64,000 nt of DNA from Spirodela intermedia. Lineage: Eukaryota; Streptophyta; Magnoliopsida; Alismatales; Araceae. Below the pieces are notes generated by a model. The model saw nothing but the letters and a program-made list of their open reading frames with translations, made no database searches and was not told where the DNA came from. Each line of letters starts with the position of its first letter. The stretch's first letter is position 1. Of the stretch, positions 12,201-23,774 are shown piece after piece. Location: positions 4,597,501 through 4,661,500 of the forward strand of contig LR746278.1 of NCBI GenBank assembly GCA_902729315.2. Reading direction: 5' to 3'. Position numbers and translations under genes: made by a program.

Positions 12201-14799
12201 TTATGAATTGAATCATGTAATGTATTTTTACTAAAAGTTGAATAACATTTTGTGCTGCCTAGTGGGCTATAGCTAGTCATGCCAATGGATGAGTAATAGC
12301 ATTTTGAGAGTCTATTTGGTGAACTAGAATAATAAAACCAATGCTAGAGTGATTTTTTTCAATCAATAAGATAATTAAGGCCATGAGTGGCATAATATGG
12401 CAACAAAAAATTGATTATAGTTTAATAATAGGTTTAAGTTCTGCAGAGATAGGAGAACCGCTCTAAATGCATATGTAATTGTTCTATGTTTAATAGTTTA
12501 TCTTGCCAATGATACCTATTTATATTTAGCATTAAAAATGGTTTAAAAATTTAATTGAATCACCTTTATTAGACTAACCATTATAACTGTTTATATATTG
12601 GCTTTGTGTTCCTATGTTATTGTATTTCTTTAATTTCCACTGCATATGTTACAATAGTTAAAAATGTAGAATAATTGCAGTGAAATAGATTGGTTATTTT
12701 AGTAAACCACATGATTGGTCCATCAACTCATGCTTTAGAATCTTTTATCCATTATTGAGTTTAATTCTTTTCATTGATCTTTGCACGATATAGTTGAGGA
12801 AGTGTGGTTTAGCCATAAGCATTCAATCCTAAGACCGAATCTAAGGAATTGGTATTATGGCAATGTCTAGTTAAAAGTCCAATTATTGGGTAATGCATGT
12901 TGACAATGTGAAAAGAGGAACATATTAAGAAATATTTCAAGAAAAAGAAAGAGAATTAGAGCACTGATGTTGATTCTTCAAACTATATTACAATGAAGTT
13001 AACGTGGTTTTTCAGCATAGAAATTCGATGTAGTCATGGGTCTTGGATGGTGTACTTCTAACATGATTTTATAAAGTGAATGAGAAACTATCATTGGAAA
13101 ATTCGGCTATGTGTTCCTTGTGGATGATGAGGCCATAGATATGTAGGCAAGGGAAGTGTGCAAATCAAGCCCTCTAATGCTAGTTTTTCAAAGTTATTAT
13201 TGAAGGACACAAGGATGAATAATCTGCTATTTGTCGAATTTATTCTTTGGGATTAAATTTTAATTTAGTGGATTTTTTTTTTAGTGATCTATTTAAAAAA
13301 TTTATTTTACATAGGACAGACATAATTAATCAAAAATAGTAGATATATAATAAGAATAAAATATTTAATTGAGTCAATTAGCTCATTTTTCTAACTTGAT
13401 GTGGTGCATGAAAGTATTATAGTAGTTAGAAATAGATATAAAAAACACAAGCAAGATGTACATAAGTTTTTCAGTGGTTTAACCTGTAGCCTACCTTAAT
13501 GTCCCAAAAGCTCTCAATTTTCCCTAACCTTCATCACATGTTCCTTTATTTAGGTGTTGTATCAAAACATATTAGAAGATCAAAGAGAAGTTATAAAATA
13601 TTTTATTGACACATATATATAGCACCATAGCCAGAAGTTAATCTAGTTGATGACTTATTTGTGCACATTGTTCAGAAATTCAACTTTAGGTGTTGACATA
13701 AACAATGATTTACTGATAAAATAAAGATATTTTAATGCCAATGGTGAAGTTATTGGGATCTATGAATAACACATTATAAGAGGCTTTAAGCAACAACTCA
13801 AGGACAGATCAAATTAACCTACTAATTCTGAAATCACTCATCAAAGTTCTATTGCAATAGCAACCTCACCACAAGCTTCCTTAGACATTCAAGCATCCTA
13901 ATATTTTCATTATACCTAATGTATTCCCTAGTCAAAATGTGTGAAACTCATGACACAACTCCATTCTTTAAAATAAAAGACACTTGAGAACTAACAAAGG
14001 GTTGTTAAGTCTCGTTGAACTTTAGCAAGAGATTGAAATAACATAAATTTATTTATCTAAATTATCTTTTATATTTTATCAAGATCAAAATTAGAAGGCT
14101 TCCAAAACTCAAAAGACACTTTGATGAATTTTATCCCTTGAAGGTTCAAGGTATCACATCAACTTCATTGATAACACAACTCAACTTGGATGCCCTTTTT
14201 TGGTAAAATAGACCAGATGTGTTCAAATATTTTAAGAATTGGAAAGTTCACTTTAGAATGGGTCAAGAGAAAAGATTCAATGTCAATGATCTGATTATAG
14301 AATTGGTAAAAATTATTTTTTAAAAAAACATTAAATTCTAGTGGAAGATATAGTTCTTAACACCCCACAGAAAAAACCATTGTTAAATTGATGACTATGT
14401 AGATTGAAGAATATATAACGTACATTATATTGAAAGCAGAAAACTCTACTCTAGATAAAGAGGCTTCTTGAAAAATAACAGCATTGTCAAGTCTCTCACA
14501 TCCATGCAATATGTTCACGTTAACAAATCTTCTACTTGGAACTTTGGTCCAAAAGCACTTGATGTCGTAGAAGTTATGGAATAATATAAATTGAGGCTTA
14601 AATCTATCAAGAATAAGATTCTTAATCTTTGAGTTTACAAGGAAAATTAGAAAACTTTGAATTCACAAGGATCATAATGATGCCTATTAAATTTAAAAGG
14701 GTTGCTTCAATTTATGAGTAAAGAAAAAAAAATTGTGGATTGAAAGAAATTATATTACTATTTTTTTCCAAGTTTATAATGTTACTGCCTGTAAATATA
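12201..14799. other. AT-rich intergenic DNA, nothing recognised
   Basis: About 2.6 kb without a recognisable gene or terminus. Stops occur in all frames. The interval holds poly-A and poly-T tracts and is probably decayed repeat DNA. Confidence 0.45.
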
Positions 14800-15252
14800 C
14801 ATGTGTTATCGACTCACTATGACATTCATAATATTTTATCATTTAAGTTCTAATAATTATTTTATTTATATTATGAGACTAATCTTAACTTTTATGAAGT
14901 CAAGTGATGATTCTCTTATATTTTTTTGATAATTATTTGATTACAAGGACTTAGGTGAACTCTTATTATGAGTTGGAAGTAATAGAAGAAGCCTAAGTTT
15001 TCAGCCCAAAAAAAAGCTCAAGTTTTATGGAAAGGGCTGGCCTAATATGTTTATGGACCCAAGAGAGGGCGTCACTTTGGCTTAGCCTATTTAGACCTAG
15101 AAAAACTATTAAGAGATGAGATATAAGTTGCCCATCTTATGACATCTTAAGATGAGATTAAGAGAAGTATTAGAGCGCCGTCTTCATGGAAAAATTTGGA
15201 TCATCTACCAAGAGAGTTGATTATTAATCATAACCGTCTATTAGAGGGGCCT
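14800..15252. repeat. Dispersed repeat R2, copy a
   Basis: Direct repeat of 60408-60903. Long shared words include 'tgacattcataatatttta', 'ataattatttgattacaag', 'tcttattatgagtt', 'cttagcctattt' and 'agttattaatca'. The copies run through to 'ggcctggtc' here and 'aggtctaac' in the other copy. Copy a ends where the GC-rich island of the ubiquitin-like gene begins. Confidence 0.8.
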
Positions 15253-15600
15253 GGTCATATATACTCAGTACTGTGGCTGCCGGGTGGTGCAGTAGCTGAC
15301 CTCTTCTTCGATGGAAGCCCATGGAGGACCCTGTGACAGCACACCCGGCATGGCCTTCTCTTGGACCCGCAGTTGATCTGGAGCCACCATAGCGCCTCCG
15401 GGAGATGATCTCTCTTTTTTTGGGCATCGACAGAGACACCGCCGGCGTTGGTGATCTTGGGCGCATTCCAGCGACAGGAGATGAGAGGCTGTCGAGGCTT
15501 CTCTCCTGAGAAGGTCGTCAGCTTACCAGACCCATTTGAGCGGCATTTCATGAACAGAAGATAGATCGAGAGATCTTCTTGATACTTACGAGTTGTTGTT
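15253..15600. other. GC-rich island with an unrecognised minus-strand frame
   Basis: GC content rises abruptly at about 15240. A 98-codon minus-strand frame (15551 to 15255) starts MKCRSNGSGK and includes a Cys/Arg-rich stretch (KRRPCRVCCHRV). I recognise no domain. A second minus-strand frame overlaps it, as is common in GC-rich DNA, so coding is uncertain. It may be a promoter or 5' exon region of the gene starting at 15934. Confidence 0.25.
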
Positions 15601-15607
15601 ACCCAGT

Positions 15608-15633
15608 ATGTGTGTGTGTGCGTGTGTGTGTGT
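15608..15633. repeat. (TG)n microsatellite
   Basis: About 13 TG units with one CG interruption, followed by a short TCTC run. Confidence 0.9.
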
Positions 15634-15933
15634 ATCTCTCTATTTAATGCCTGAGTTTAAACTTCCTGTTTCGCTGAATGGGGTAGTTTAGAAGAGGCTC
15701 AACAGGAGCTTTCTTGGCTGCAACAGAATAACGGTGCGATCTTGATTTGCGTCACTTCTTTGATGACGCGTAAGTGATACCAATAGTTTTGAGAGAATTC
15801 CGAAAAACCCGGGATCATCAGAATAGCTTTGAATTGTGCTTGTTAGGGTTGGATGGAGGGATGAACGGTTAGCAGGACGGGGACGAGGCGGGAGTATTTG
15901 GGTTCTTGCAGGATAGCAGAGGAAGAGCAGATC

Positions 15934-17695
15934 ATGGATGTGATATTCCAGACGCAGGACGGAAGGAGCTTCAAGATTGAAGTTTCATTCTTCGCGACAG
16001 TACTGGAGATGAAGAAGAAGATCCACGAGTGCTACGGCTTCCCCGTTTCCCATCAGACCCTCGTCTTCCAGGGCGAGTGCATGGAGGACGACCGCAGGAT
16101 CGAGTACTACGGTCTCTTCGAAAGCTCCCGGATCGTCCTCCTCAGCTCGCCGCCCGGCTTCAGTGCCACCCAGATTGCCCAGAAGGCCCGGGCCCAATTT
16201 CCCACAATAGTCGATAACCCGATGTTTATGCAGAAGCTGCGTCCGACCCTGACAGGATACCAGACGCAGGTTGGCATGGCGTCACTCCCCCTCCTACCAC
16301 AGGCCCGCTCTAGAACTCAACAAACTGCCTACGACACGCAGGCTGAATTCAGCCCAATGTTTGACAACCCAGCGTTGAGGCAGGAGGTTGATGTGGGAAT
16401 GACGCCACTCCCGTTCTTTTCAAGGGCCGGATCAAGTGCCAACCGGACAGCCCGCGAGACGCAGGCAGAACTCGATCCCATATTTGACAACCCAGTCTTG
16501 ATGCAGGAGCTGGATGCAGTCCTGACCGGAGACTCGTCAAAGGTCGGTATGGCGCCGCTCCCGCACGACCGACAGGCCCACCACAGCACCAACCATACTG
16601 CACACGAGACCCAGACCGAGCTCGCTCTCATATTCGACGACCAGGTGTTGAAGCGGGAGATGAAGGTGCCCCTACCAGGATATCCGCCGCTACCGCTCTT
16701 TTCAAGGCCCAGCTTCAGCGCCAACCAGGCTGCCCAGAAGCTCTATCCGACCCTGACAGGATACCGGGCGCAGGCTGGTACGGCGCTACTCCTCCTACCA
16801 CAGCCCCGCTCTAGAACTCAACAAACTGCCTCCGATACGCAGGCCGAATTCAGCCCGATATTTGACAACCCAGCGTTGAGACAGGAGGTTGATGTGGGAA
16901 TGGCGCCACTCCCGTTCTTTTCAAGGGCCGGCTCGAGTGCCAACCAGACTGACCTAGAGACGCAGGCAGAACTCGATCCCATATTCGACAACCCAGTCTT
17001 GATGCAGGAGCTGGAGACAGTTCTAACCGGAGGCTTGTCAAAGGTCGGCATGGGGCCGCTCCCGCTCCACCGACAGGCCCACCACAGCACCAACCATACT
17101 GCACACGAGACCCAGGCCAATCTCGCTCTCATATTCGACGGCCAGGAGTTGAAGCGGGAGACGAAGGTGCCCCCTGCAAGGATATCCGCCGCTAACACTC
17201 TTTTCAAGGCCCGACTTCAGCGCCAACCAGACTGCCCAGAAGGCTCGGCCCCAATTCGCCACAACAGCCGACAACCCGGTGTTTATGCAGAAGCTGTATC
17301 CAACCCTGACAGGATACAGGGAGCAGGTTGGTATGGCGCCGCTCCCCCTCCTACCACAGCCCCGCTCTAGAACTCAGCAAACTGCCTCCGACACGCAGGC
17401 CGAATTCAGCCCGATATTTGACAACCCAGCGTTGAGGCAGGAGGTTGATGTGGGAATGGCGCAGCTCCCGTTCTTTTCAAGGGCCGGCTCGAGCGCCAAC
17501 CAGACTGACCAAGAGAGGCAGGACCCCATATTCGACAACCCGGCGTTGATGCAGGAGCTGGAGGCGGCCCTGGCAGGATACTCGCCGGCCTCGCTTTTTT
17601 CATGTCACGGCTCGAGCGACAACCAGCCTGCCCACGAGACGCAGGCTGAACTTGATGAGAAGCGACAAAGACGGAGCCTACGACCGCGTCAATAG
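15934..17695 (+). CDS. Ubiquitin-like-domain protein with large internal repeats, frameshifted
   Basis: ATG at 15934 begins a ubiquitin-like fold of about 72 residues (start MDVIFQTQDGRSFKIEV; then VLEMKKKI, TLVFQGE, YYGLFESSRIVLL), placed as in the N-terminal domain of plant ubiquitin-like proteins. It lacks a C-terminal Gly-Gly, so it is not expected to be conjugated. An upstream in-frame extension to 15898 starts at TTG and follows an acceptor-like TTCTTGCAG, so I prefer 15934. The rest is built of repeats with the signature 'FDNPxLxQELxxxLTG' alternating with Pro/Ser-rich linkers. Unit 2 has one extra base near 17170 relative to unit 1 ('gtgccccctgcaagg' against 'gtgcccctaccagg'). The original frame then runs out of register to 17370, while the repeat frame continues open to a stop at 17693-17695. 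It is either a pseudogene, a recent lesion or an assembly error. Biochemical role unknown. Confidence 0.6.
16243..17695 (+). repeat. Intragenic tandem repeat, about 0.5-kb units
   Basis: Direct repeat within the ubiquitin-like gene. The anchor 'ccgaccctgacagg' occurs at 16243 and 16747, and 'ccaaccctgacagg' at 17300. Units are 504, 553 and a partial 396 bp. Unit 1 to unit 2 lacks about 49 bp at its junction. Each unit holds several 'FDNP' submotifs, so there is a nested repeat of roughly 100-150 bp inside the large unit. Confidence 0.85.
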
Positions 17696-17808
17696 CGCAC
17701 CTGGGAAGCCCATTAATGCTCATTCCTTCTTGAGAGGTTATAAGTAACCTCGTGTAGCCCTAAGAACAATTGGAGAGAAAAGAGATTAGTTCGAGGTTTA
17801 CCTCTTTC

Positions 17809-17989
17809 GCTCCGCAAGGAGAGGCCGTGAGGGTCATTGCTCCGGAAGGAGAGGCCGTGAGAGGCCGTGAGGGTCATTCGCTCCGCAAGGAGAGGCCGTG
17901 AGAGGCCGTGAGGGTCATTCGCTCCGCAAGGAGAGGCCGTGAGAGGCCGTGAGGGTCATTCGCTCCGCAAGGAGAGGCCGTGAGGGTCA
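17809..17989. repeat. Minisatellite, 33/45-bp units
   Basis: Five units built of 'gctccgcaaggagaggccgtg', an optional second 'agaggccgtg', and 'agggtcattc'. Units with the doubled 12-bp block are 45 bp long and those without are 33 bp. It lies just 3' of the ubiquitin-like frame. Confidence 0.9.
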
Positions 17990-18826
17990 CTTATCCATCG
18001 CCACCACCGCCACCACCGCCATACCTTGCCACCTCCAACCGCTGCCAGCTTTCGCTCCGTTCCTTCCACCGCCGTCCGCCGTCACCATCCGCGACCGCTG
18101 ACACCTTCCCTATCTTCACCTCCGCCGCCCGCTGCCATCCTCCGGCCGCATCCGTTCCCCCTATTCCCCCGCCGCCTTCCATTCCTCCGCCCTGCACGAC
18201 TAATGCGTGTTTCTTTCCTCGCTTTTTCGCCCACCGGTTAGGTTTAAAGGCCACCGGTTCGTGATACCGCGACCCGCAAGCTTGAACCGGACCGGCTCCG
18301 CCTGAGCCCAACTGGCTTGACAACCTGGTCCGAGCCCAGCTGTGTCCCAGTCCGAACCATCTCGGGCCTCAGGTTCAAACCAGCGCCTCCCGCAGGTCAG
18401 GTTTCAGCCGGACCACCTGGTCCGTGCCAGCCGCTCCACTGGTTCGAGCCAGTCTACGCAATCAACTCATTCAACGACCCGGTCAACATTTAGCGACTGG
18501 TCGGCGGGTCAACATAAAGGTCAACTTTCAAAAGTGCGTTTGAGCTTCAACTCGTTATCTTCCACTACGCAGTTACCTTTTCTGGTCACAAGGTTATCTC
18601 TGAATACTCTTCGTTTTAAATTTGAGCATTTTGTTCATTTATAGGTTCACTTATCTTCATATCTGGTGGCTAGTGTGACGAGTGCTAACTTAGTTTGCAT
18701 CCGATTGACTTATTGACTGTGCAGCACATCCTAATCATTAGTGATTTCTTAATCGCATTTGATCCTTTATTTCAGGTATTGCTGGAAACCTTCTTTAGAC
18801 TAGTCTAGTCATTTTCATCGTCTCCT
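17990..18826. other. C-rich then AT-richer DNA between the gene and its detached tail
   Basis: 17990-18230 is rich in 'ccgcca' and 'cctccg' triplets and reads as Pro/Ser/His-rich frames on plus, which I take as composition rather than coding. 18230-18480 is dense in ACCGGTT, GGTTCGA and CAGGTTC words. 18620-18780 is AT-richer and ends with an acceptor-like 'tttatttcag' at about 18765-18775. It may be an intron or an insertion separating 15934-17695 from 18827-19822. Confidence 0.4.
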
Positions 18827-19822
18827 CCCCATATTTGACAACCTTGCCTTGGTGCTGGAGCTGGAGGCAGCCCTGATGGGGGACCGCCCAAAGGTCGGCA
18901 TTGCGCCTCTAACCGCTCCACCCACAACCCACCACAGCGCCAACCAGACTGCCCACGAAATCAAGGGTGAACTCGCACCCATATTCGACCACAAGACATT
19001 GAAGCCGGAGACTGAGGCGGCCCTGCTAGGATACCATATTGATAACCTGGCCTTGGTATAGGAGCTGGACGCAGTCCTGACAGGAGACCCGCCAATGGTC
19101 AGCATGGCGCAGCTCCTGTTCCATCCACATCCCCACCGGCAGCACTAACCAGACCGTCCACGCAACCCAGGCCGAGCCCGCTCCCCGTTTTTGACGGCCA
19201 GGCGTTGAAGAAGGAGATGGAGGCGGCCCTGCCAGGAACCCCGCCGCTCCCGCTCCTTTTAAGGTCGAAGTCGATCCTATATTCGACTACCCGGCGTTGA
19301 TGCAGGAGCTGGAGGCGCCCCTACCAACCTACCTGCAGCCTCCGCCCCTCACACCACTTCGCTCCAGAGCTAACCAAACCACCAACAATACACAGCAAGC
19401 CCAACTCGCCCCAAGAGTTGACGACGACCCTGCGTCGACCCTGGAGCTGGAGGCAGCACTGATAGGATACCAGCCGAAGGCCGGCATGACGAGACCGAGA
19501 CCGCCCACTCACAACTCCGTATTCGCCTCAATAGTTGGCAACTCGGCGTCGAAGCGCAGGCCTTTCAGGGAAACGAAAATCTTGGTTCCAAGTTCTCAGA
19601 CAGACCTGACAGGATATCGGCCGCAGATTGGCATGCACAGCTTCCGTTCCTTCCACTCCCTCACATCAGCGCCAACCAGGACAGCCACGAGATGCGGAAC
19701 CCTGCCGTGTCCGACTCCATTGTTGACCATAGCGGGTCCAAGAGAAGGCTTAGCAGTAATACTAAAATGTTCACCGCGAAGTTGGGGATGAATCTAACGG
19801 GATATCGGCCCGAATTAAAAAT
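18827..19822 (+). pseudogene. Decayed continuation of the ubiquitin-like repeat gene
   Basis: Recognisable repeat submotifs of the upstream gene persist: IFDNLALVLELEAAL (18833 on), IFDHKTLKPETEAALLGY (18985-19030), ELDAVLTGDPP (19060-19090), IFDYPALMQELEAPL (19280-19325), STLELEAALIGY (19435-19470), TDLTGYRPQIGM (about 19600) and NLTGYRPELKM (about 19790-19822). They sit in more than one frame, with stops (for example at 19060) and frameshifts between them. Downstream of 19822 the sequence becomes AT-rich. This could be a degenerate 3' exon or a second decayed gene copy. Confidence 0.7.
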
Positions 19823-19829
19823 GATTTAC

Positions 19830-20587
19830 ACCGTCGCTAGTGAATATATTGATAAATATTTATTTGTCATTAAGAATTATTTAACTATCTCTTTAATTTT
19901 TGTATTAATGAATCATAATAAGCATGAATCACTATCTCATCATATTAGAGCAAAGGTCAAAAGATGTATATAAATTACTCTAAACTTAGCTATATCTACA
20001 TCATACAGTTATAGATTTAATTATTCATATTTTCTAACCTTTTTCCAAGGTTTATCACCTTAAGAATGTATCTCATCTTTTAGGGGTTTAAAATTTCAGA
20101 ATTTTATTGCAATGAGATTAATTTCTATACATTTACCAAAGTGAGAAGAATTAGCATGGAATGTTAAAGCTCAAAAACCCCAAATATGAGAAAGGGTAAA
20201 TTGAGGCATAAAAAAATTAAACACAATACTCAAAATATTAAGCTTCATCAAGCCATATAAAAGATAGAAAAAGAAGGCCTAAAAAGGGGTGAGTATATAA
20301 ACCTTGGAGAAGGCAAATGAAAGTAGACTTTTTCACGCTCAAATAGGAGGTGGTGGCAAAGTGATAGAGTTGAGGTCTCAAGATTGTAAGCATGATCTCT
20401 CTGCCTTTTTCTCTCTTTTCTTAGCTCCTTAGACTCCGTCTCATTTTTTAGATGATGAATATCAGTTAATATATGACATTTCATTAAGTTTTTAGTGAGT
20501 TATTCTTCTCTATCTCTGATTTCTCATACTTGACGGTGACACCAAGGCAAAGATAGGTAGATTTATATCAATTCGTGTAGTTTCTTT
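19830..20587. other. AT-rich intergenic DNA
   Basis: No gene or repeat terminus recognised. The 78-codon minus-strand frame at 20248-20484 has no recognisable feature. Confidence 0.4.
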
Positions 20588-21604
20588 AAGGTTAATGATT
20601 TTTCTTAAATATCTTACTTTTATATGAATCCAATGAATGTTTTATCTCTTCAAAAGATTATATTTTGGTGATTTGGTGACATAATCATTAAGCATATCGT
20701 CAAAAATCATTTTTTGGGCAAGAAAATGAGATATATATCTTTTCTTTTAGATTTATGATTTTTTCTGAATACCTTAATTACTTACGAATCAAATGAATAT
20801 TTTCTCTTGTCCAAAAATCGTGTTTTGGTGATTTGGTGATAGAATCATCATGCACATCACCAAAAATCATTTTCTAGGTTTCTTGGTTTGACCTTTTCTT
20901 AGATCAAATCTGATTTCATGAGTGCCACATAAAATTAGGTTAATATCTTTTGAGAAAACATAGAGTACTTAGTTTCTTATCTTATACAATTTTTTCGTGA
21001 TTTTAAAAAGTGTTTAAAATAGTTTTTTAGATTTTACAAAAAATGTTTCCTATATTTTCTATACTTTCTATATTTTCTATATTTTAACCTTTCTTAGAAC
21101 GAATTTGATTTCACGAGTGCCACATAGAATTAGGTTAATATCTTTTGGGAAGACGTAGCAAGTTAGTTTATTATCTTCTTTAATTTTTTTCATGATTTTT
21201 GAATAAGTTTAGTTTAAGTTTCTAGATTTTACAATAACTATTTTTTCTATTTTTTTATGTTCTTGATTTTTGATTTTCGACCTCTAGTAATCTTGTTGTT
21301 CAATGAATGACACATTGAATATGAGATAGTTTTTAGGGATATTAAATTAGAGTTAGTCATCTACATTTTCTGAGATTTTCCTTATTTTTAGAGTTAGATA
21401 TCTTTGACATTCATAATTTACAAAAGAACTACTATCTAATTCTTATTTTTTTCACACTTTCTATATTAAAATAATGCTTTCAACTTTCTAATTTCCTTAA
21501 GGATCAACCAAAAATCCTTATAGTTAAAGAGAGTTTATTTAGATTTTCAATTATAAATATTAAGTTTGAGTACTTAAATTAACAACGACTTTGGGCATAT
21601 AAAA
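20588..21604 (+). mobile_element. Probable old LTR with internal tandem duplications
   Basis: Two adjacent tandem duplications are visible. The first is a unit of about 160 bp containing 'atttggtgayataatcat' and 'caaaaatcatttt' (20588-20745 and 20752-20880). The second is a unit of about 190 bp containing 'gatttcaygagtgccacata', 'aattaggttaatatctttt' and 'tagattttaca' (20893-21080 and 21087-21260). The region runs straight into a decayed tRNA-Asp primer-binding site at 21608, so I read it as the 3' part of a plus-orientation LTR. The left end was not found. Confidence 0.55.
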
Positions 21605-21607
21605 TTT

Positions 21608-21625
21608 TGGTGCCATTGACGAGGA
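21608..21625 (+). other. Decayed tRNA-Asp primer-binding site
   Basis: 'tggtgccattgacgagga' differs from the complement of the plant tRNA-Asp 3' end (TGGCGCCGTTGCCGGGGA) at four positions, all C-to-T, G-to-A or similar decay. The preceding 'aaaatttt' context is the same as at the well-preserved sites at 33784 and 39991. Confidence 0.65.
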
Positions 21626-21799
21626 AACTAGGCAAAGTTAGTATCGTTATTGTGTTTCTCTCCATACCTATTTTTTGTAGAGAAAAAAATTCAGAAAAGA
21701 AAAAAAAAGAAGATCAAGCAAAAGTCAACACACATGTCTCAAAAGTGATAAGTCACTTGAGGTATTTCAAAACTCATAACTCTCCCCTTTATCAAAAGA

Positions 21800-22064
21800 T
21801 CTAGATTTCAGGCATCCTTGTAATCCTCTCCATGGATAAATTAACTTTTAATTCGAATTATTTTTATCATTTATTTTATCATTCTATTACATTAGATTCA
21901 TTCTCTCCCCTTTGTCACGCTGTTCATAACTCTTGTGTTCACCTTTCTACATTTAATTCCACCCTTCACAATCTCACATATATATATTATATATATATAT
22001 ATATATCTATATAAGAAACTAAAATAAGTAGAATTCGTACTCTCATTACCCACACTTTCTAAGG
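21800..22064 (+). repeat. Dispersed repeat R3, copy a (left part)
   Basis: Matches 61130-61380: 'ggataaattaact', 'atttattntatcattctatta', 'ttcattctctcycyttttgtca', then 'aaataagtaraattc' and 'tactcttattacc'. The match resumes on the far side of LTR D (23718-23775: 'taaatattatttgyatgaacttgrttg' read as two short blocks). LTR D was therefore inserted into this repeat. It includes a TA-repeat at 21980-22010. Confidence 0.7.
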
Positions 22065-22069
22065 ATCGA

Positions 22070-23712
22070 TCATGTGACTTAGTCGTTGTATAATAAATCA
22101 CGTAAATTTAAAATTTATAAAATTAAAAAATACGAATTTTCGGATATTTAGAAGTATTTCTGAACAAATATATCAAGTATAATTCAATAAAACTTCCACA
22201 AATAGCAGGAATTTTTCAAGTCAATCACAGGGATGTAATATAATATTTGGTAATTATTCAGAATTTTCCTCAAAAAAGAATATTTTCTATAAATTTTATA
22301 CTAGGAAATGAAAAGGAAATATATTTAAAATTCACGAAAAAGGGAAATAAGGGTGCAGACATCAAGATGATGTTAGCGAGTTGCGAATGCGAATCGGGCG
22401 AAAACAGAATTCTGTCTAGCGATTCTTACATAAGTGATTACAGATGATTTAATTGATCAAATTAAGATCTGTAAAAGTTGAAAGAATCATAATTGAATGA
22501 AGTATAGGTTGGTAAATTTAAAATCAACAAATTATCACTAACATAAGTGAAAATTAAGTTGAAAGTAGGAAAATAGAGTTCCAACGTCGTGACGACGATG
22601 CGTCGGCGATGCATTGGAAACCTGAGCGTTCGGGAGGATCGTCGTGCAGTGTCCACGGCCTTGAAGGCTCTCCTTGGACAAAGACAACATGAGCAATCTC
22701 TAGATCTCCTTGCGAAGTCTAGAGATTAATGAAATGAGTCATCGAATCGTCTCCAGCGGCTGTCACCCGGCGGAGTGGAAAAATAGCGACTTTGCGGCTC
22801 TCCGACGGCTGTCACCTGACGAAGAGGAGCTAGATGAAGGCGGGGCGCATGTCAGGGAACTTCATCCTCAGGTCCGCGCAGCAAGAGGAGGCCCTTCATC
22901 GCATCTGGTATGCTCTTAGGAGGTGGTGACTTGTCTCCTAGCGGATCGTCTTCTTCCTGACGACGGCTTGTTCATCAATCAATCGGAGATGCTTTACTCG
23001 ATGGATTCATGATCCTTTTATCGCAAATCATTCAACAATATTAGTAACAATGCTCCGCGAATCACTTTGACGAGATTTTTGCTGATGATCCAGCGATTCT
23101 AATTGCTTAATCCTTCACCGGCGATCTATAAGAAAGTCACGATAATCAGATTAAAAAAATATGAATTTTAGCTTTGGGAGGATTCGAACCCGCGTCGGTT
23201 GCCCCGCCCTTTCTAGGGAAGGTGTGACGCGGGTTTAGTCCCACATCGCTTGTGCGGCGAACTATCTGGTGAATATATAGTAATATTACATTTCCGATCA
23301 AGTCTCTTTCTCGCATGTGTATGACCACTCCTTGCTTCACAGTCAGCTGGCCACCGATGACGTGGAAGGGGAGTGGCGCACACGTGCCCCTATCGGTCCA
23401 AGCCGCTCGAGCCCTTGCTCATAGCTACTCCCTGACTACACTTCCGACCTGCTTGCGGGCCCGGCTGGCCGGCATGTCCCCCTCATTTTGTTTTATTTTT
23501 ATTTTTATTTCTTTTTTCTTCATTTATCTCAAAAGTAAGATTGTAAAAATCATATAAATTTGTATAAAATCACATAATTACCCAAAAATTTACGTTAATC
23601 AATCGAAAACCACTTTTCACACTTTAACACAAATATAAGTCTATTTATCATGAGTTAAGGCTAAAACTATATTATTTACTAATTATTAACTCATGATAAT
23701 AAAGACTTATCA
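22070..23712 (-). mobile_element. Solo LTR (D), inserted in repeat R3
   Basis: Minus-orientation LTR of the dominant family, 1643 bp, from tcatgtgacttagtcg (first TG decayed to TC) to aaagacttatca. Flanking 5-mers are ATCGA (22065-22069) and ATTGA (23713-23717), a target duplication with one C-to-T change. It has one copy of the 144-bp unit and the T-arm-like block near 23165-23185. No internal region. Confidence 0.9.
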
Positions 23713-23774
23713 ATTGACCTATATTTTAACTAGAAGAGTGAGGTTTTATAAATATTATTTGCATGAACTTGGTT

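Noticed and set aside
15898-15933. TTG start for the ubiquitin-like gene
   Set aside because: Plant genes rarely start at TTG, and the fold begins exactly at the ATG at 15934.
16329-17723. Minus-strand frames opposite the ubiquitin-like gene
   Set aside because: They mirror the repeats of the plus-strand gene. The plus strand has the recognisable ubiquitin fold.
17809-17989. CRISPR-like array
   Set aside because: The units are contiguous minisatellite repeats without unique spacers, in plant DNA.
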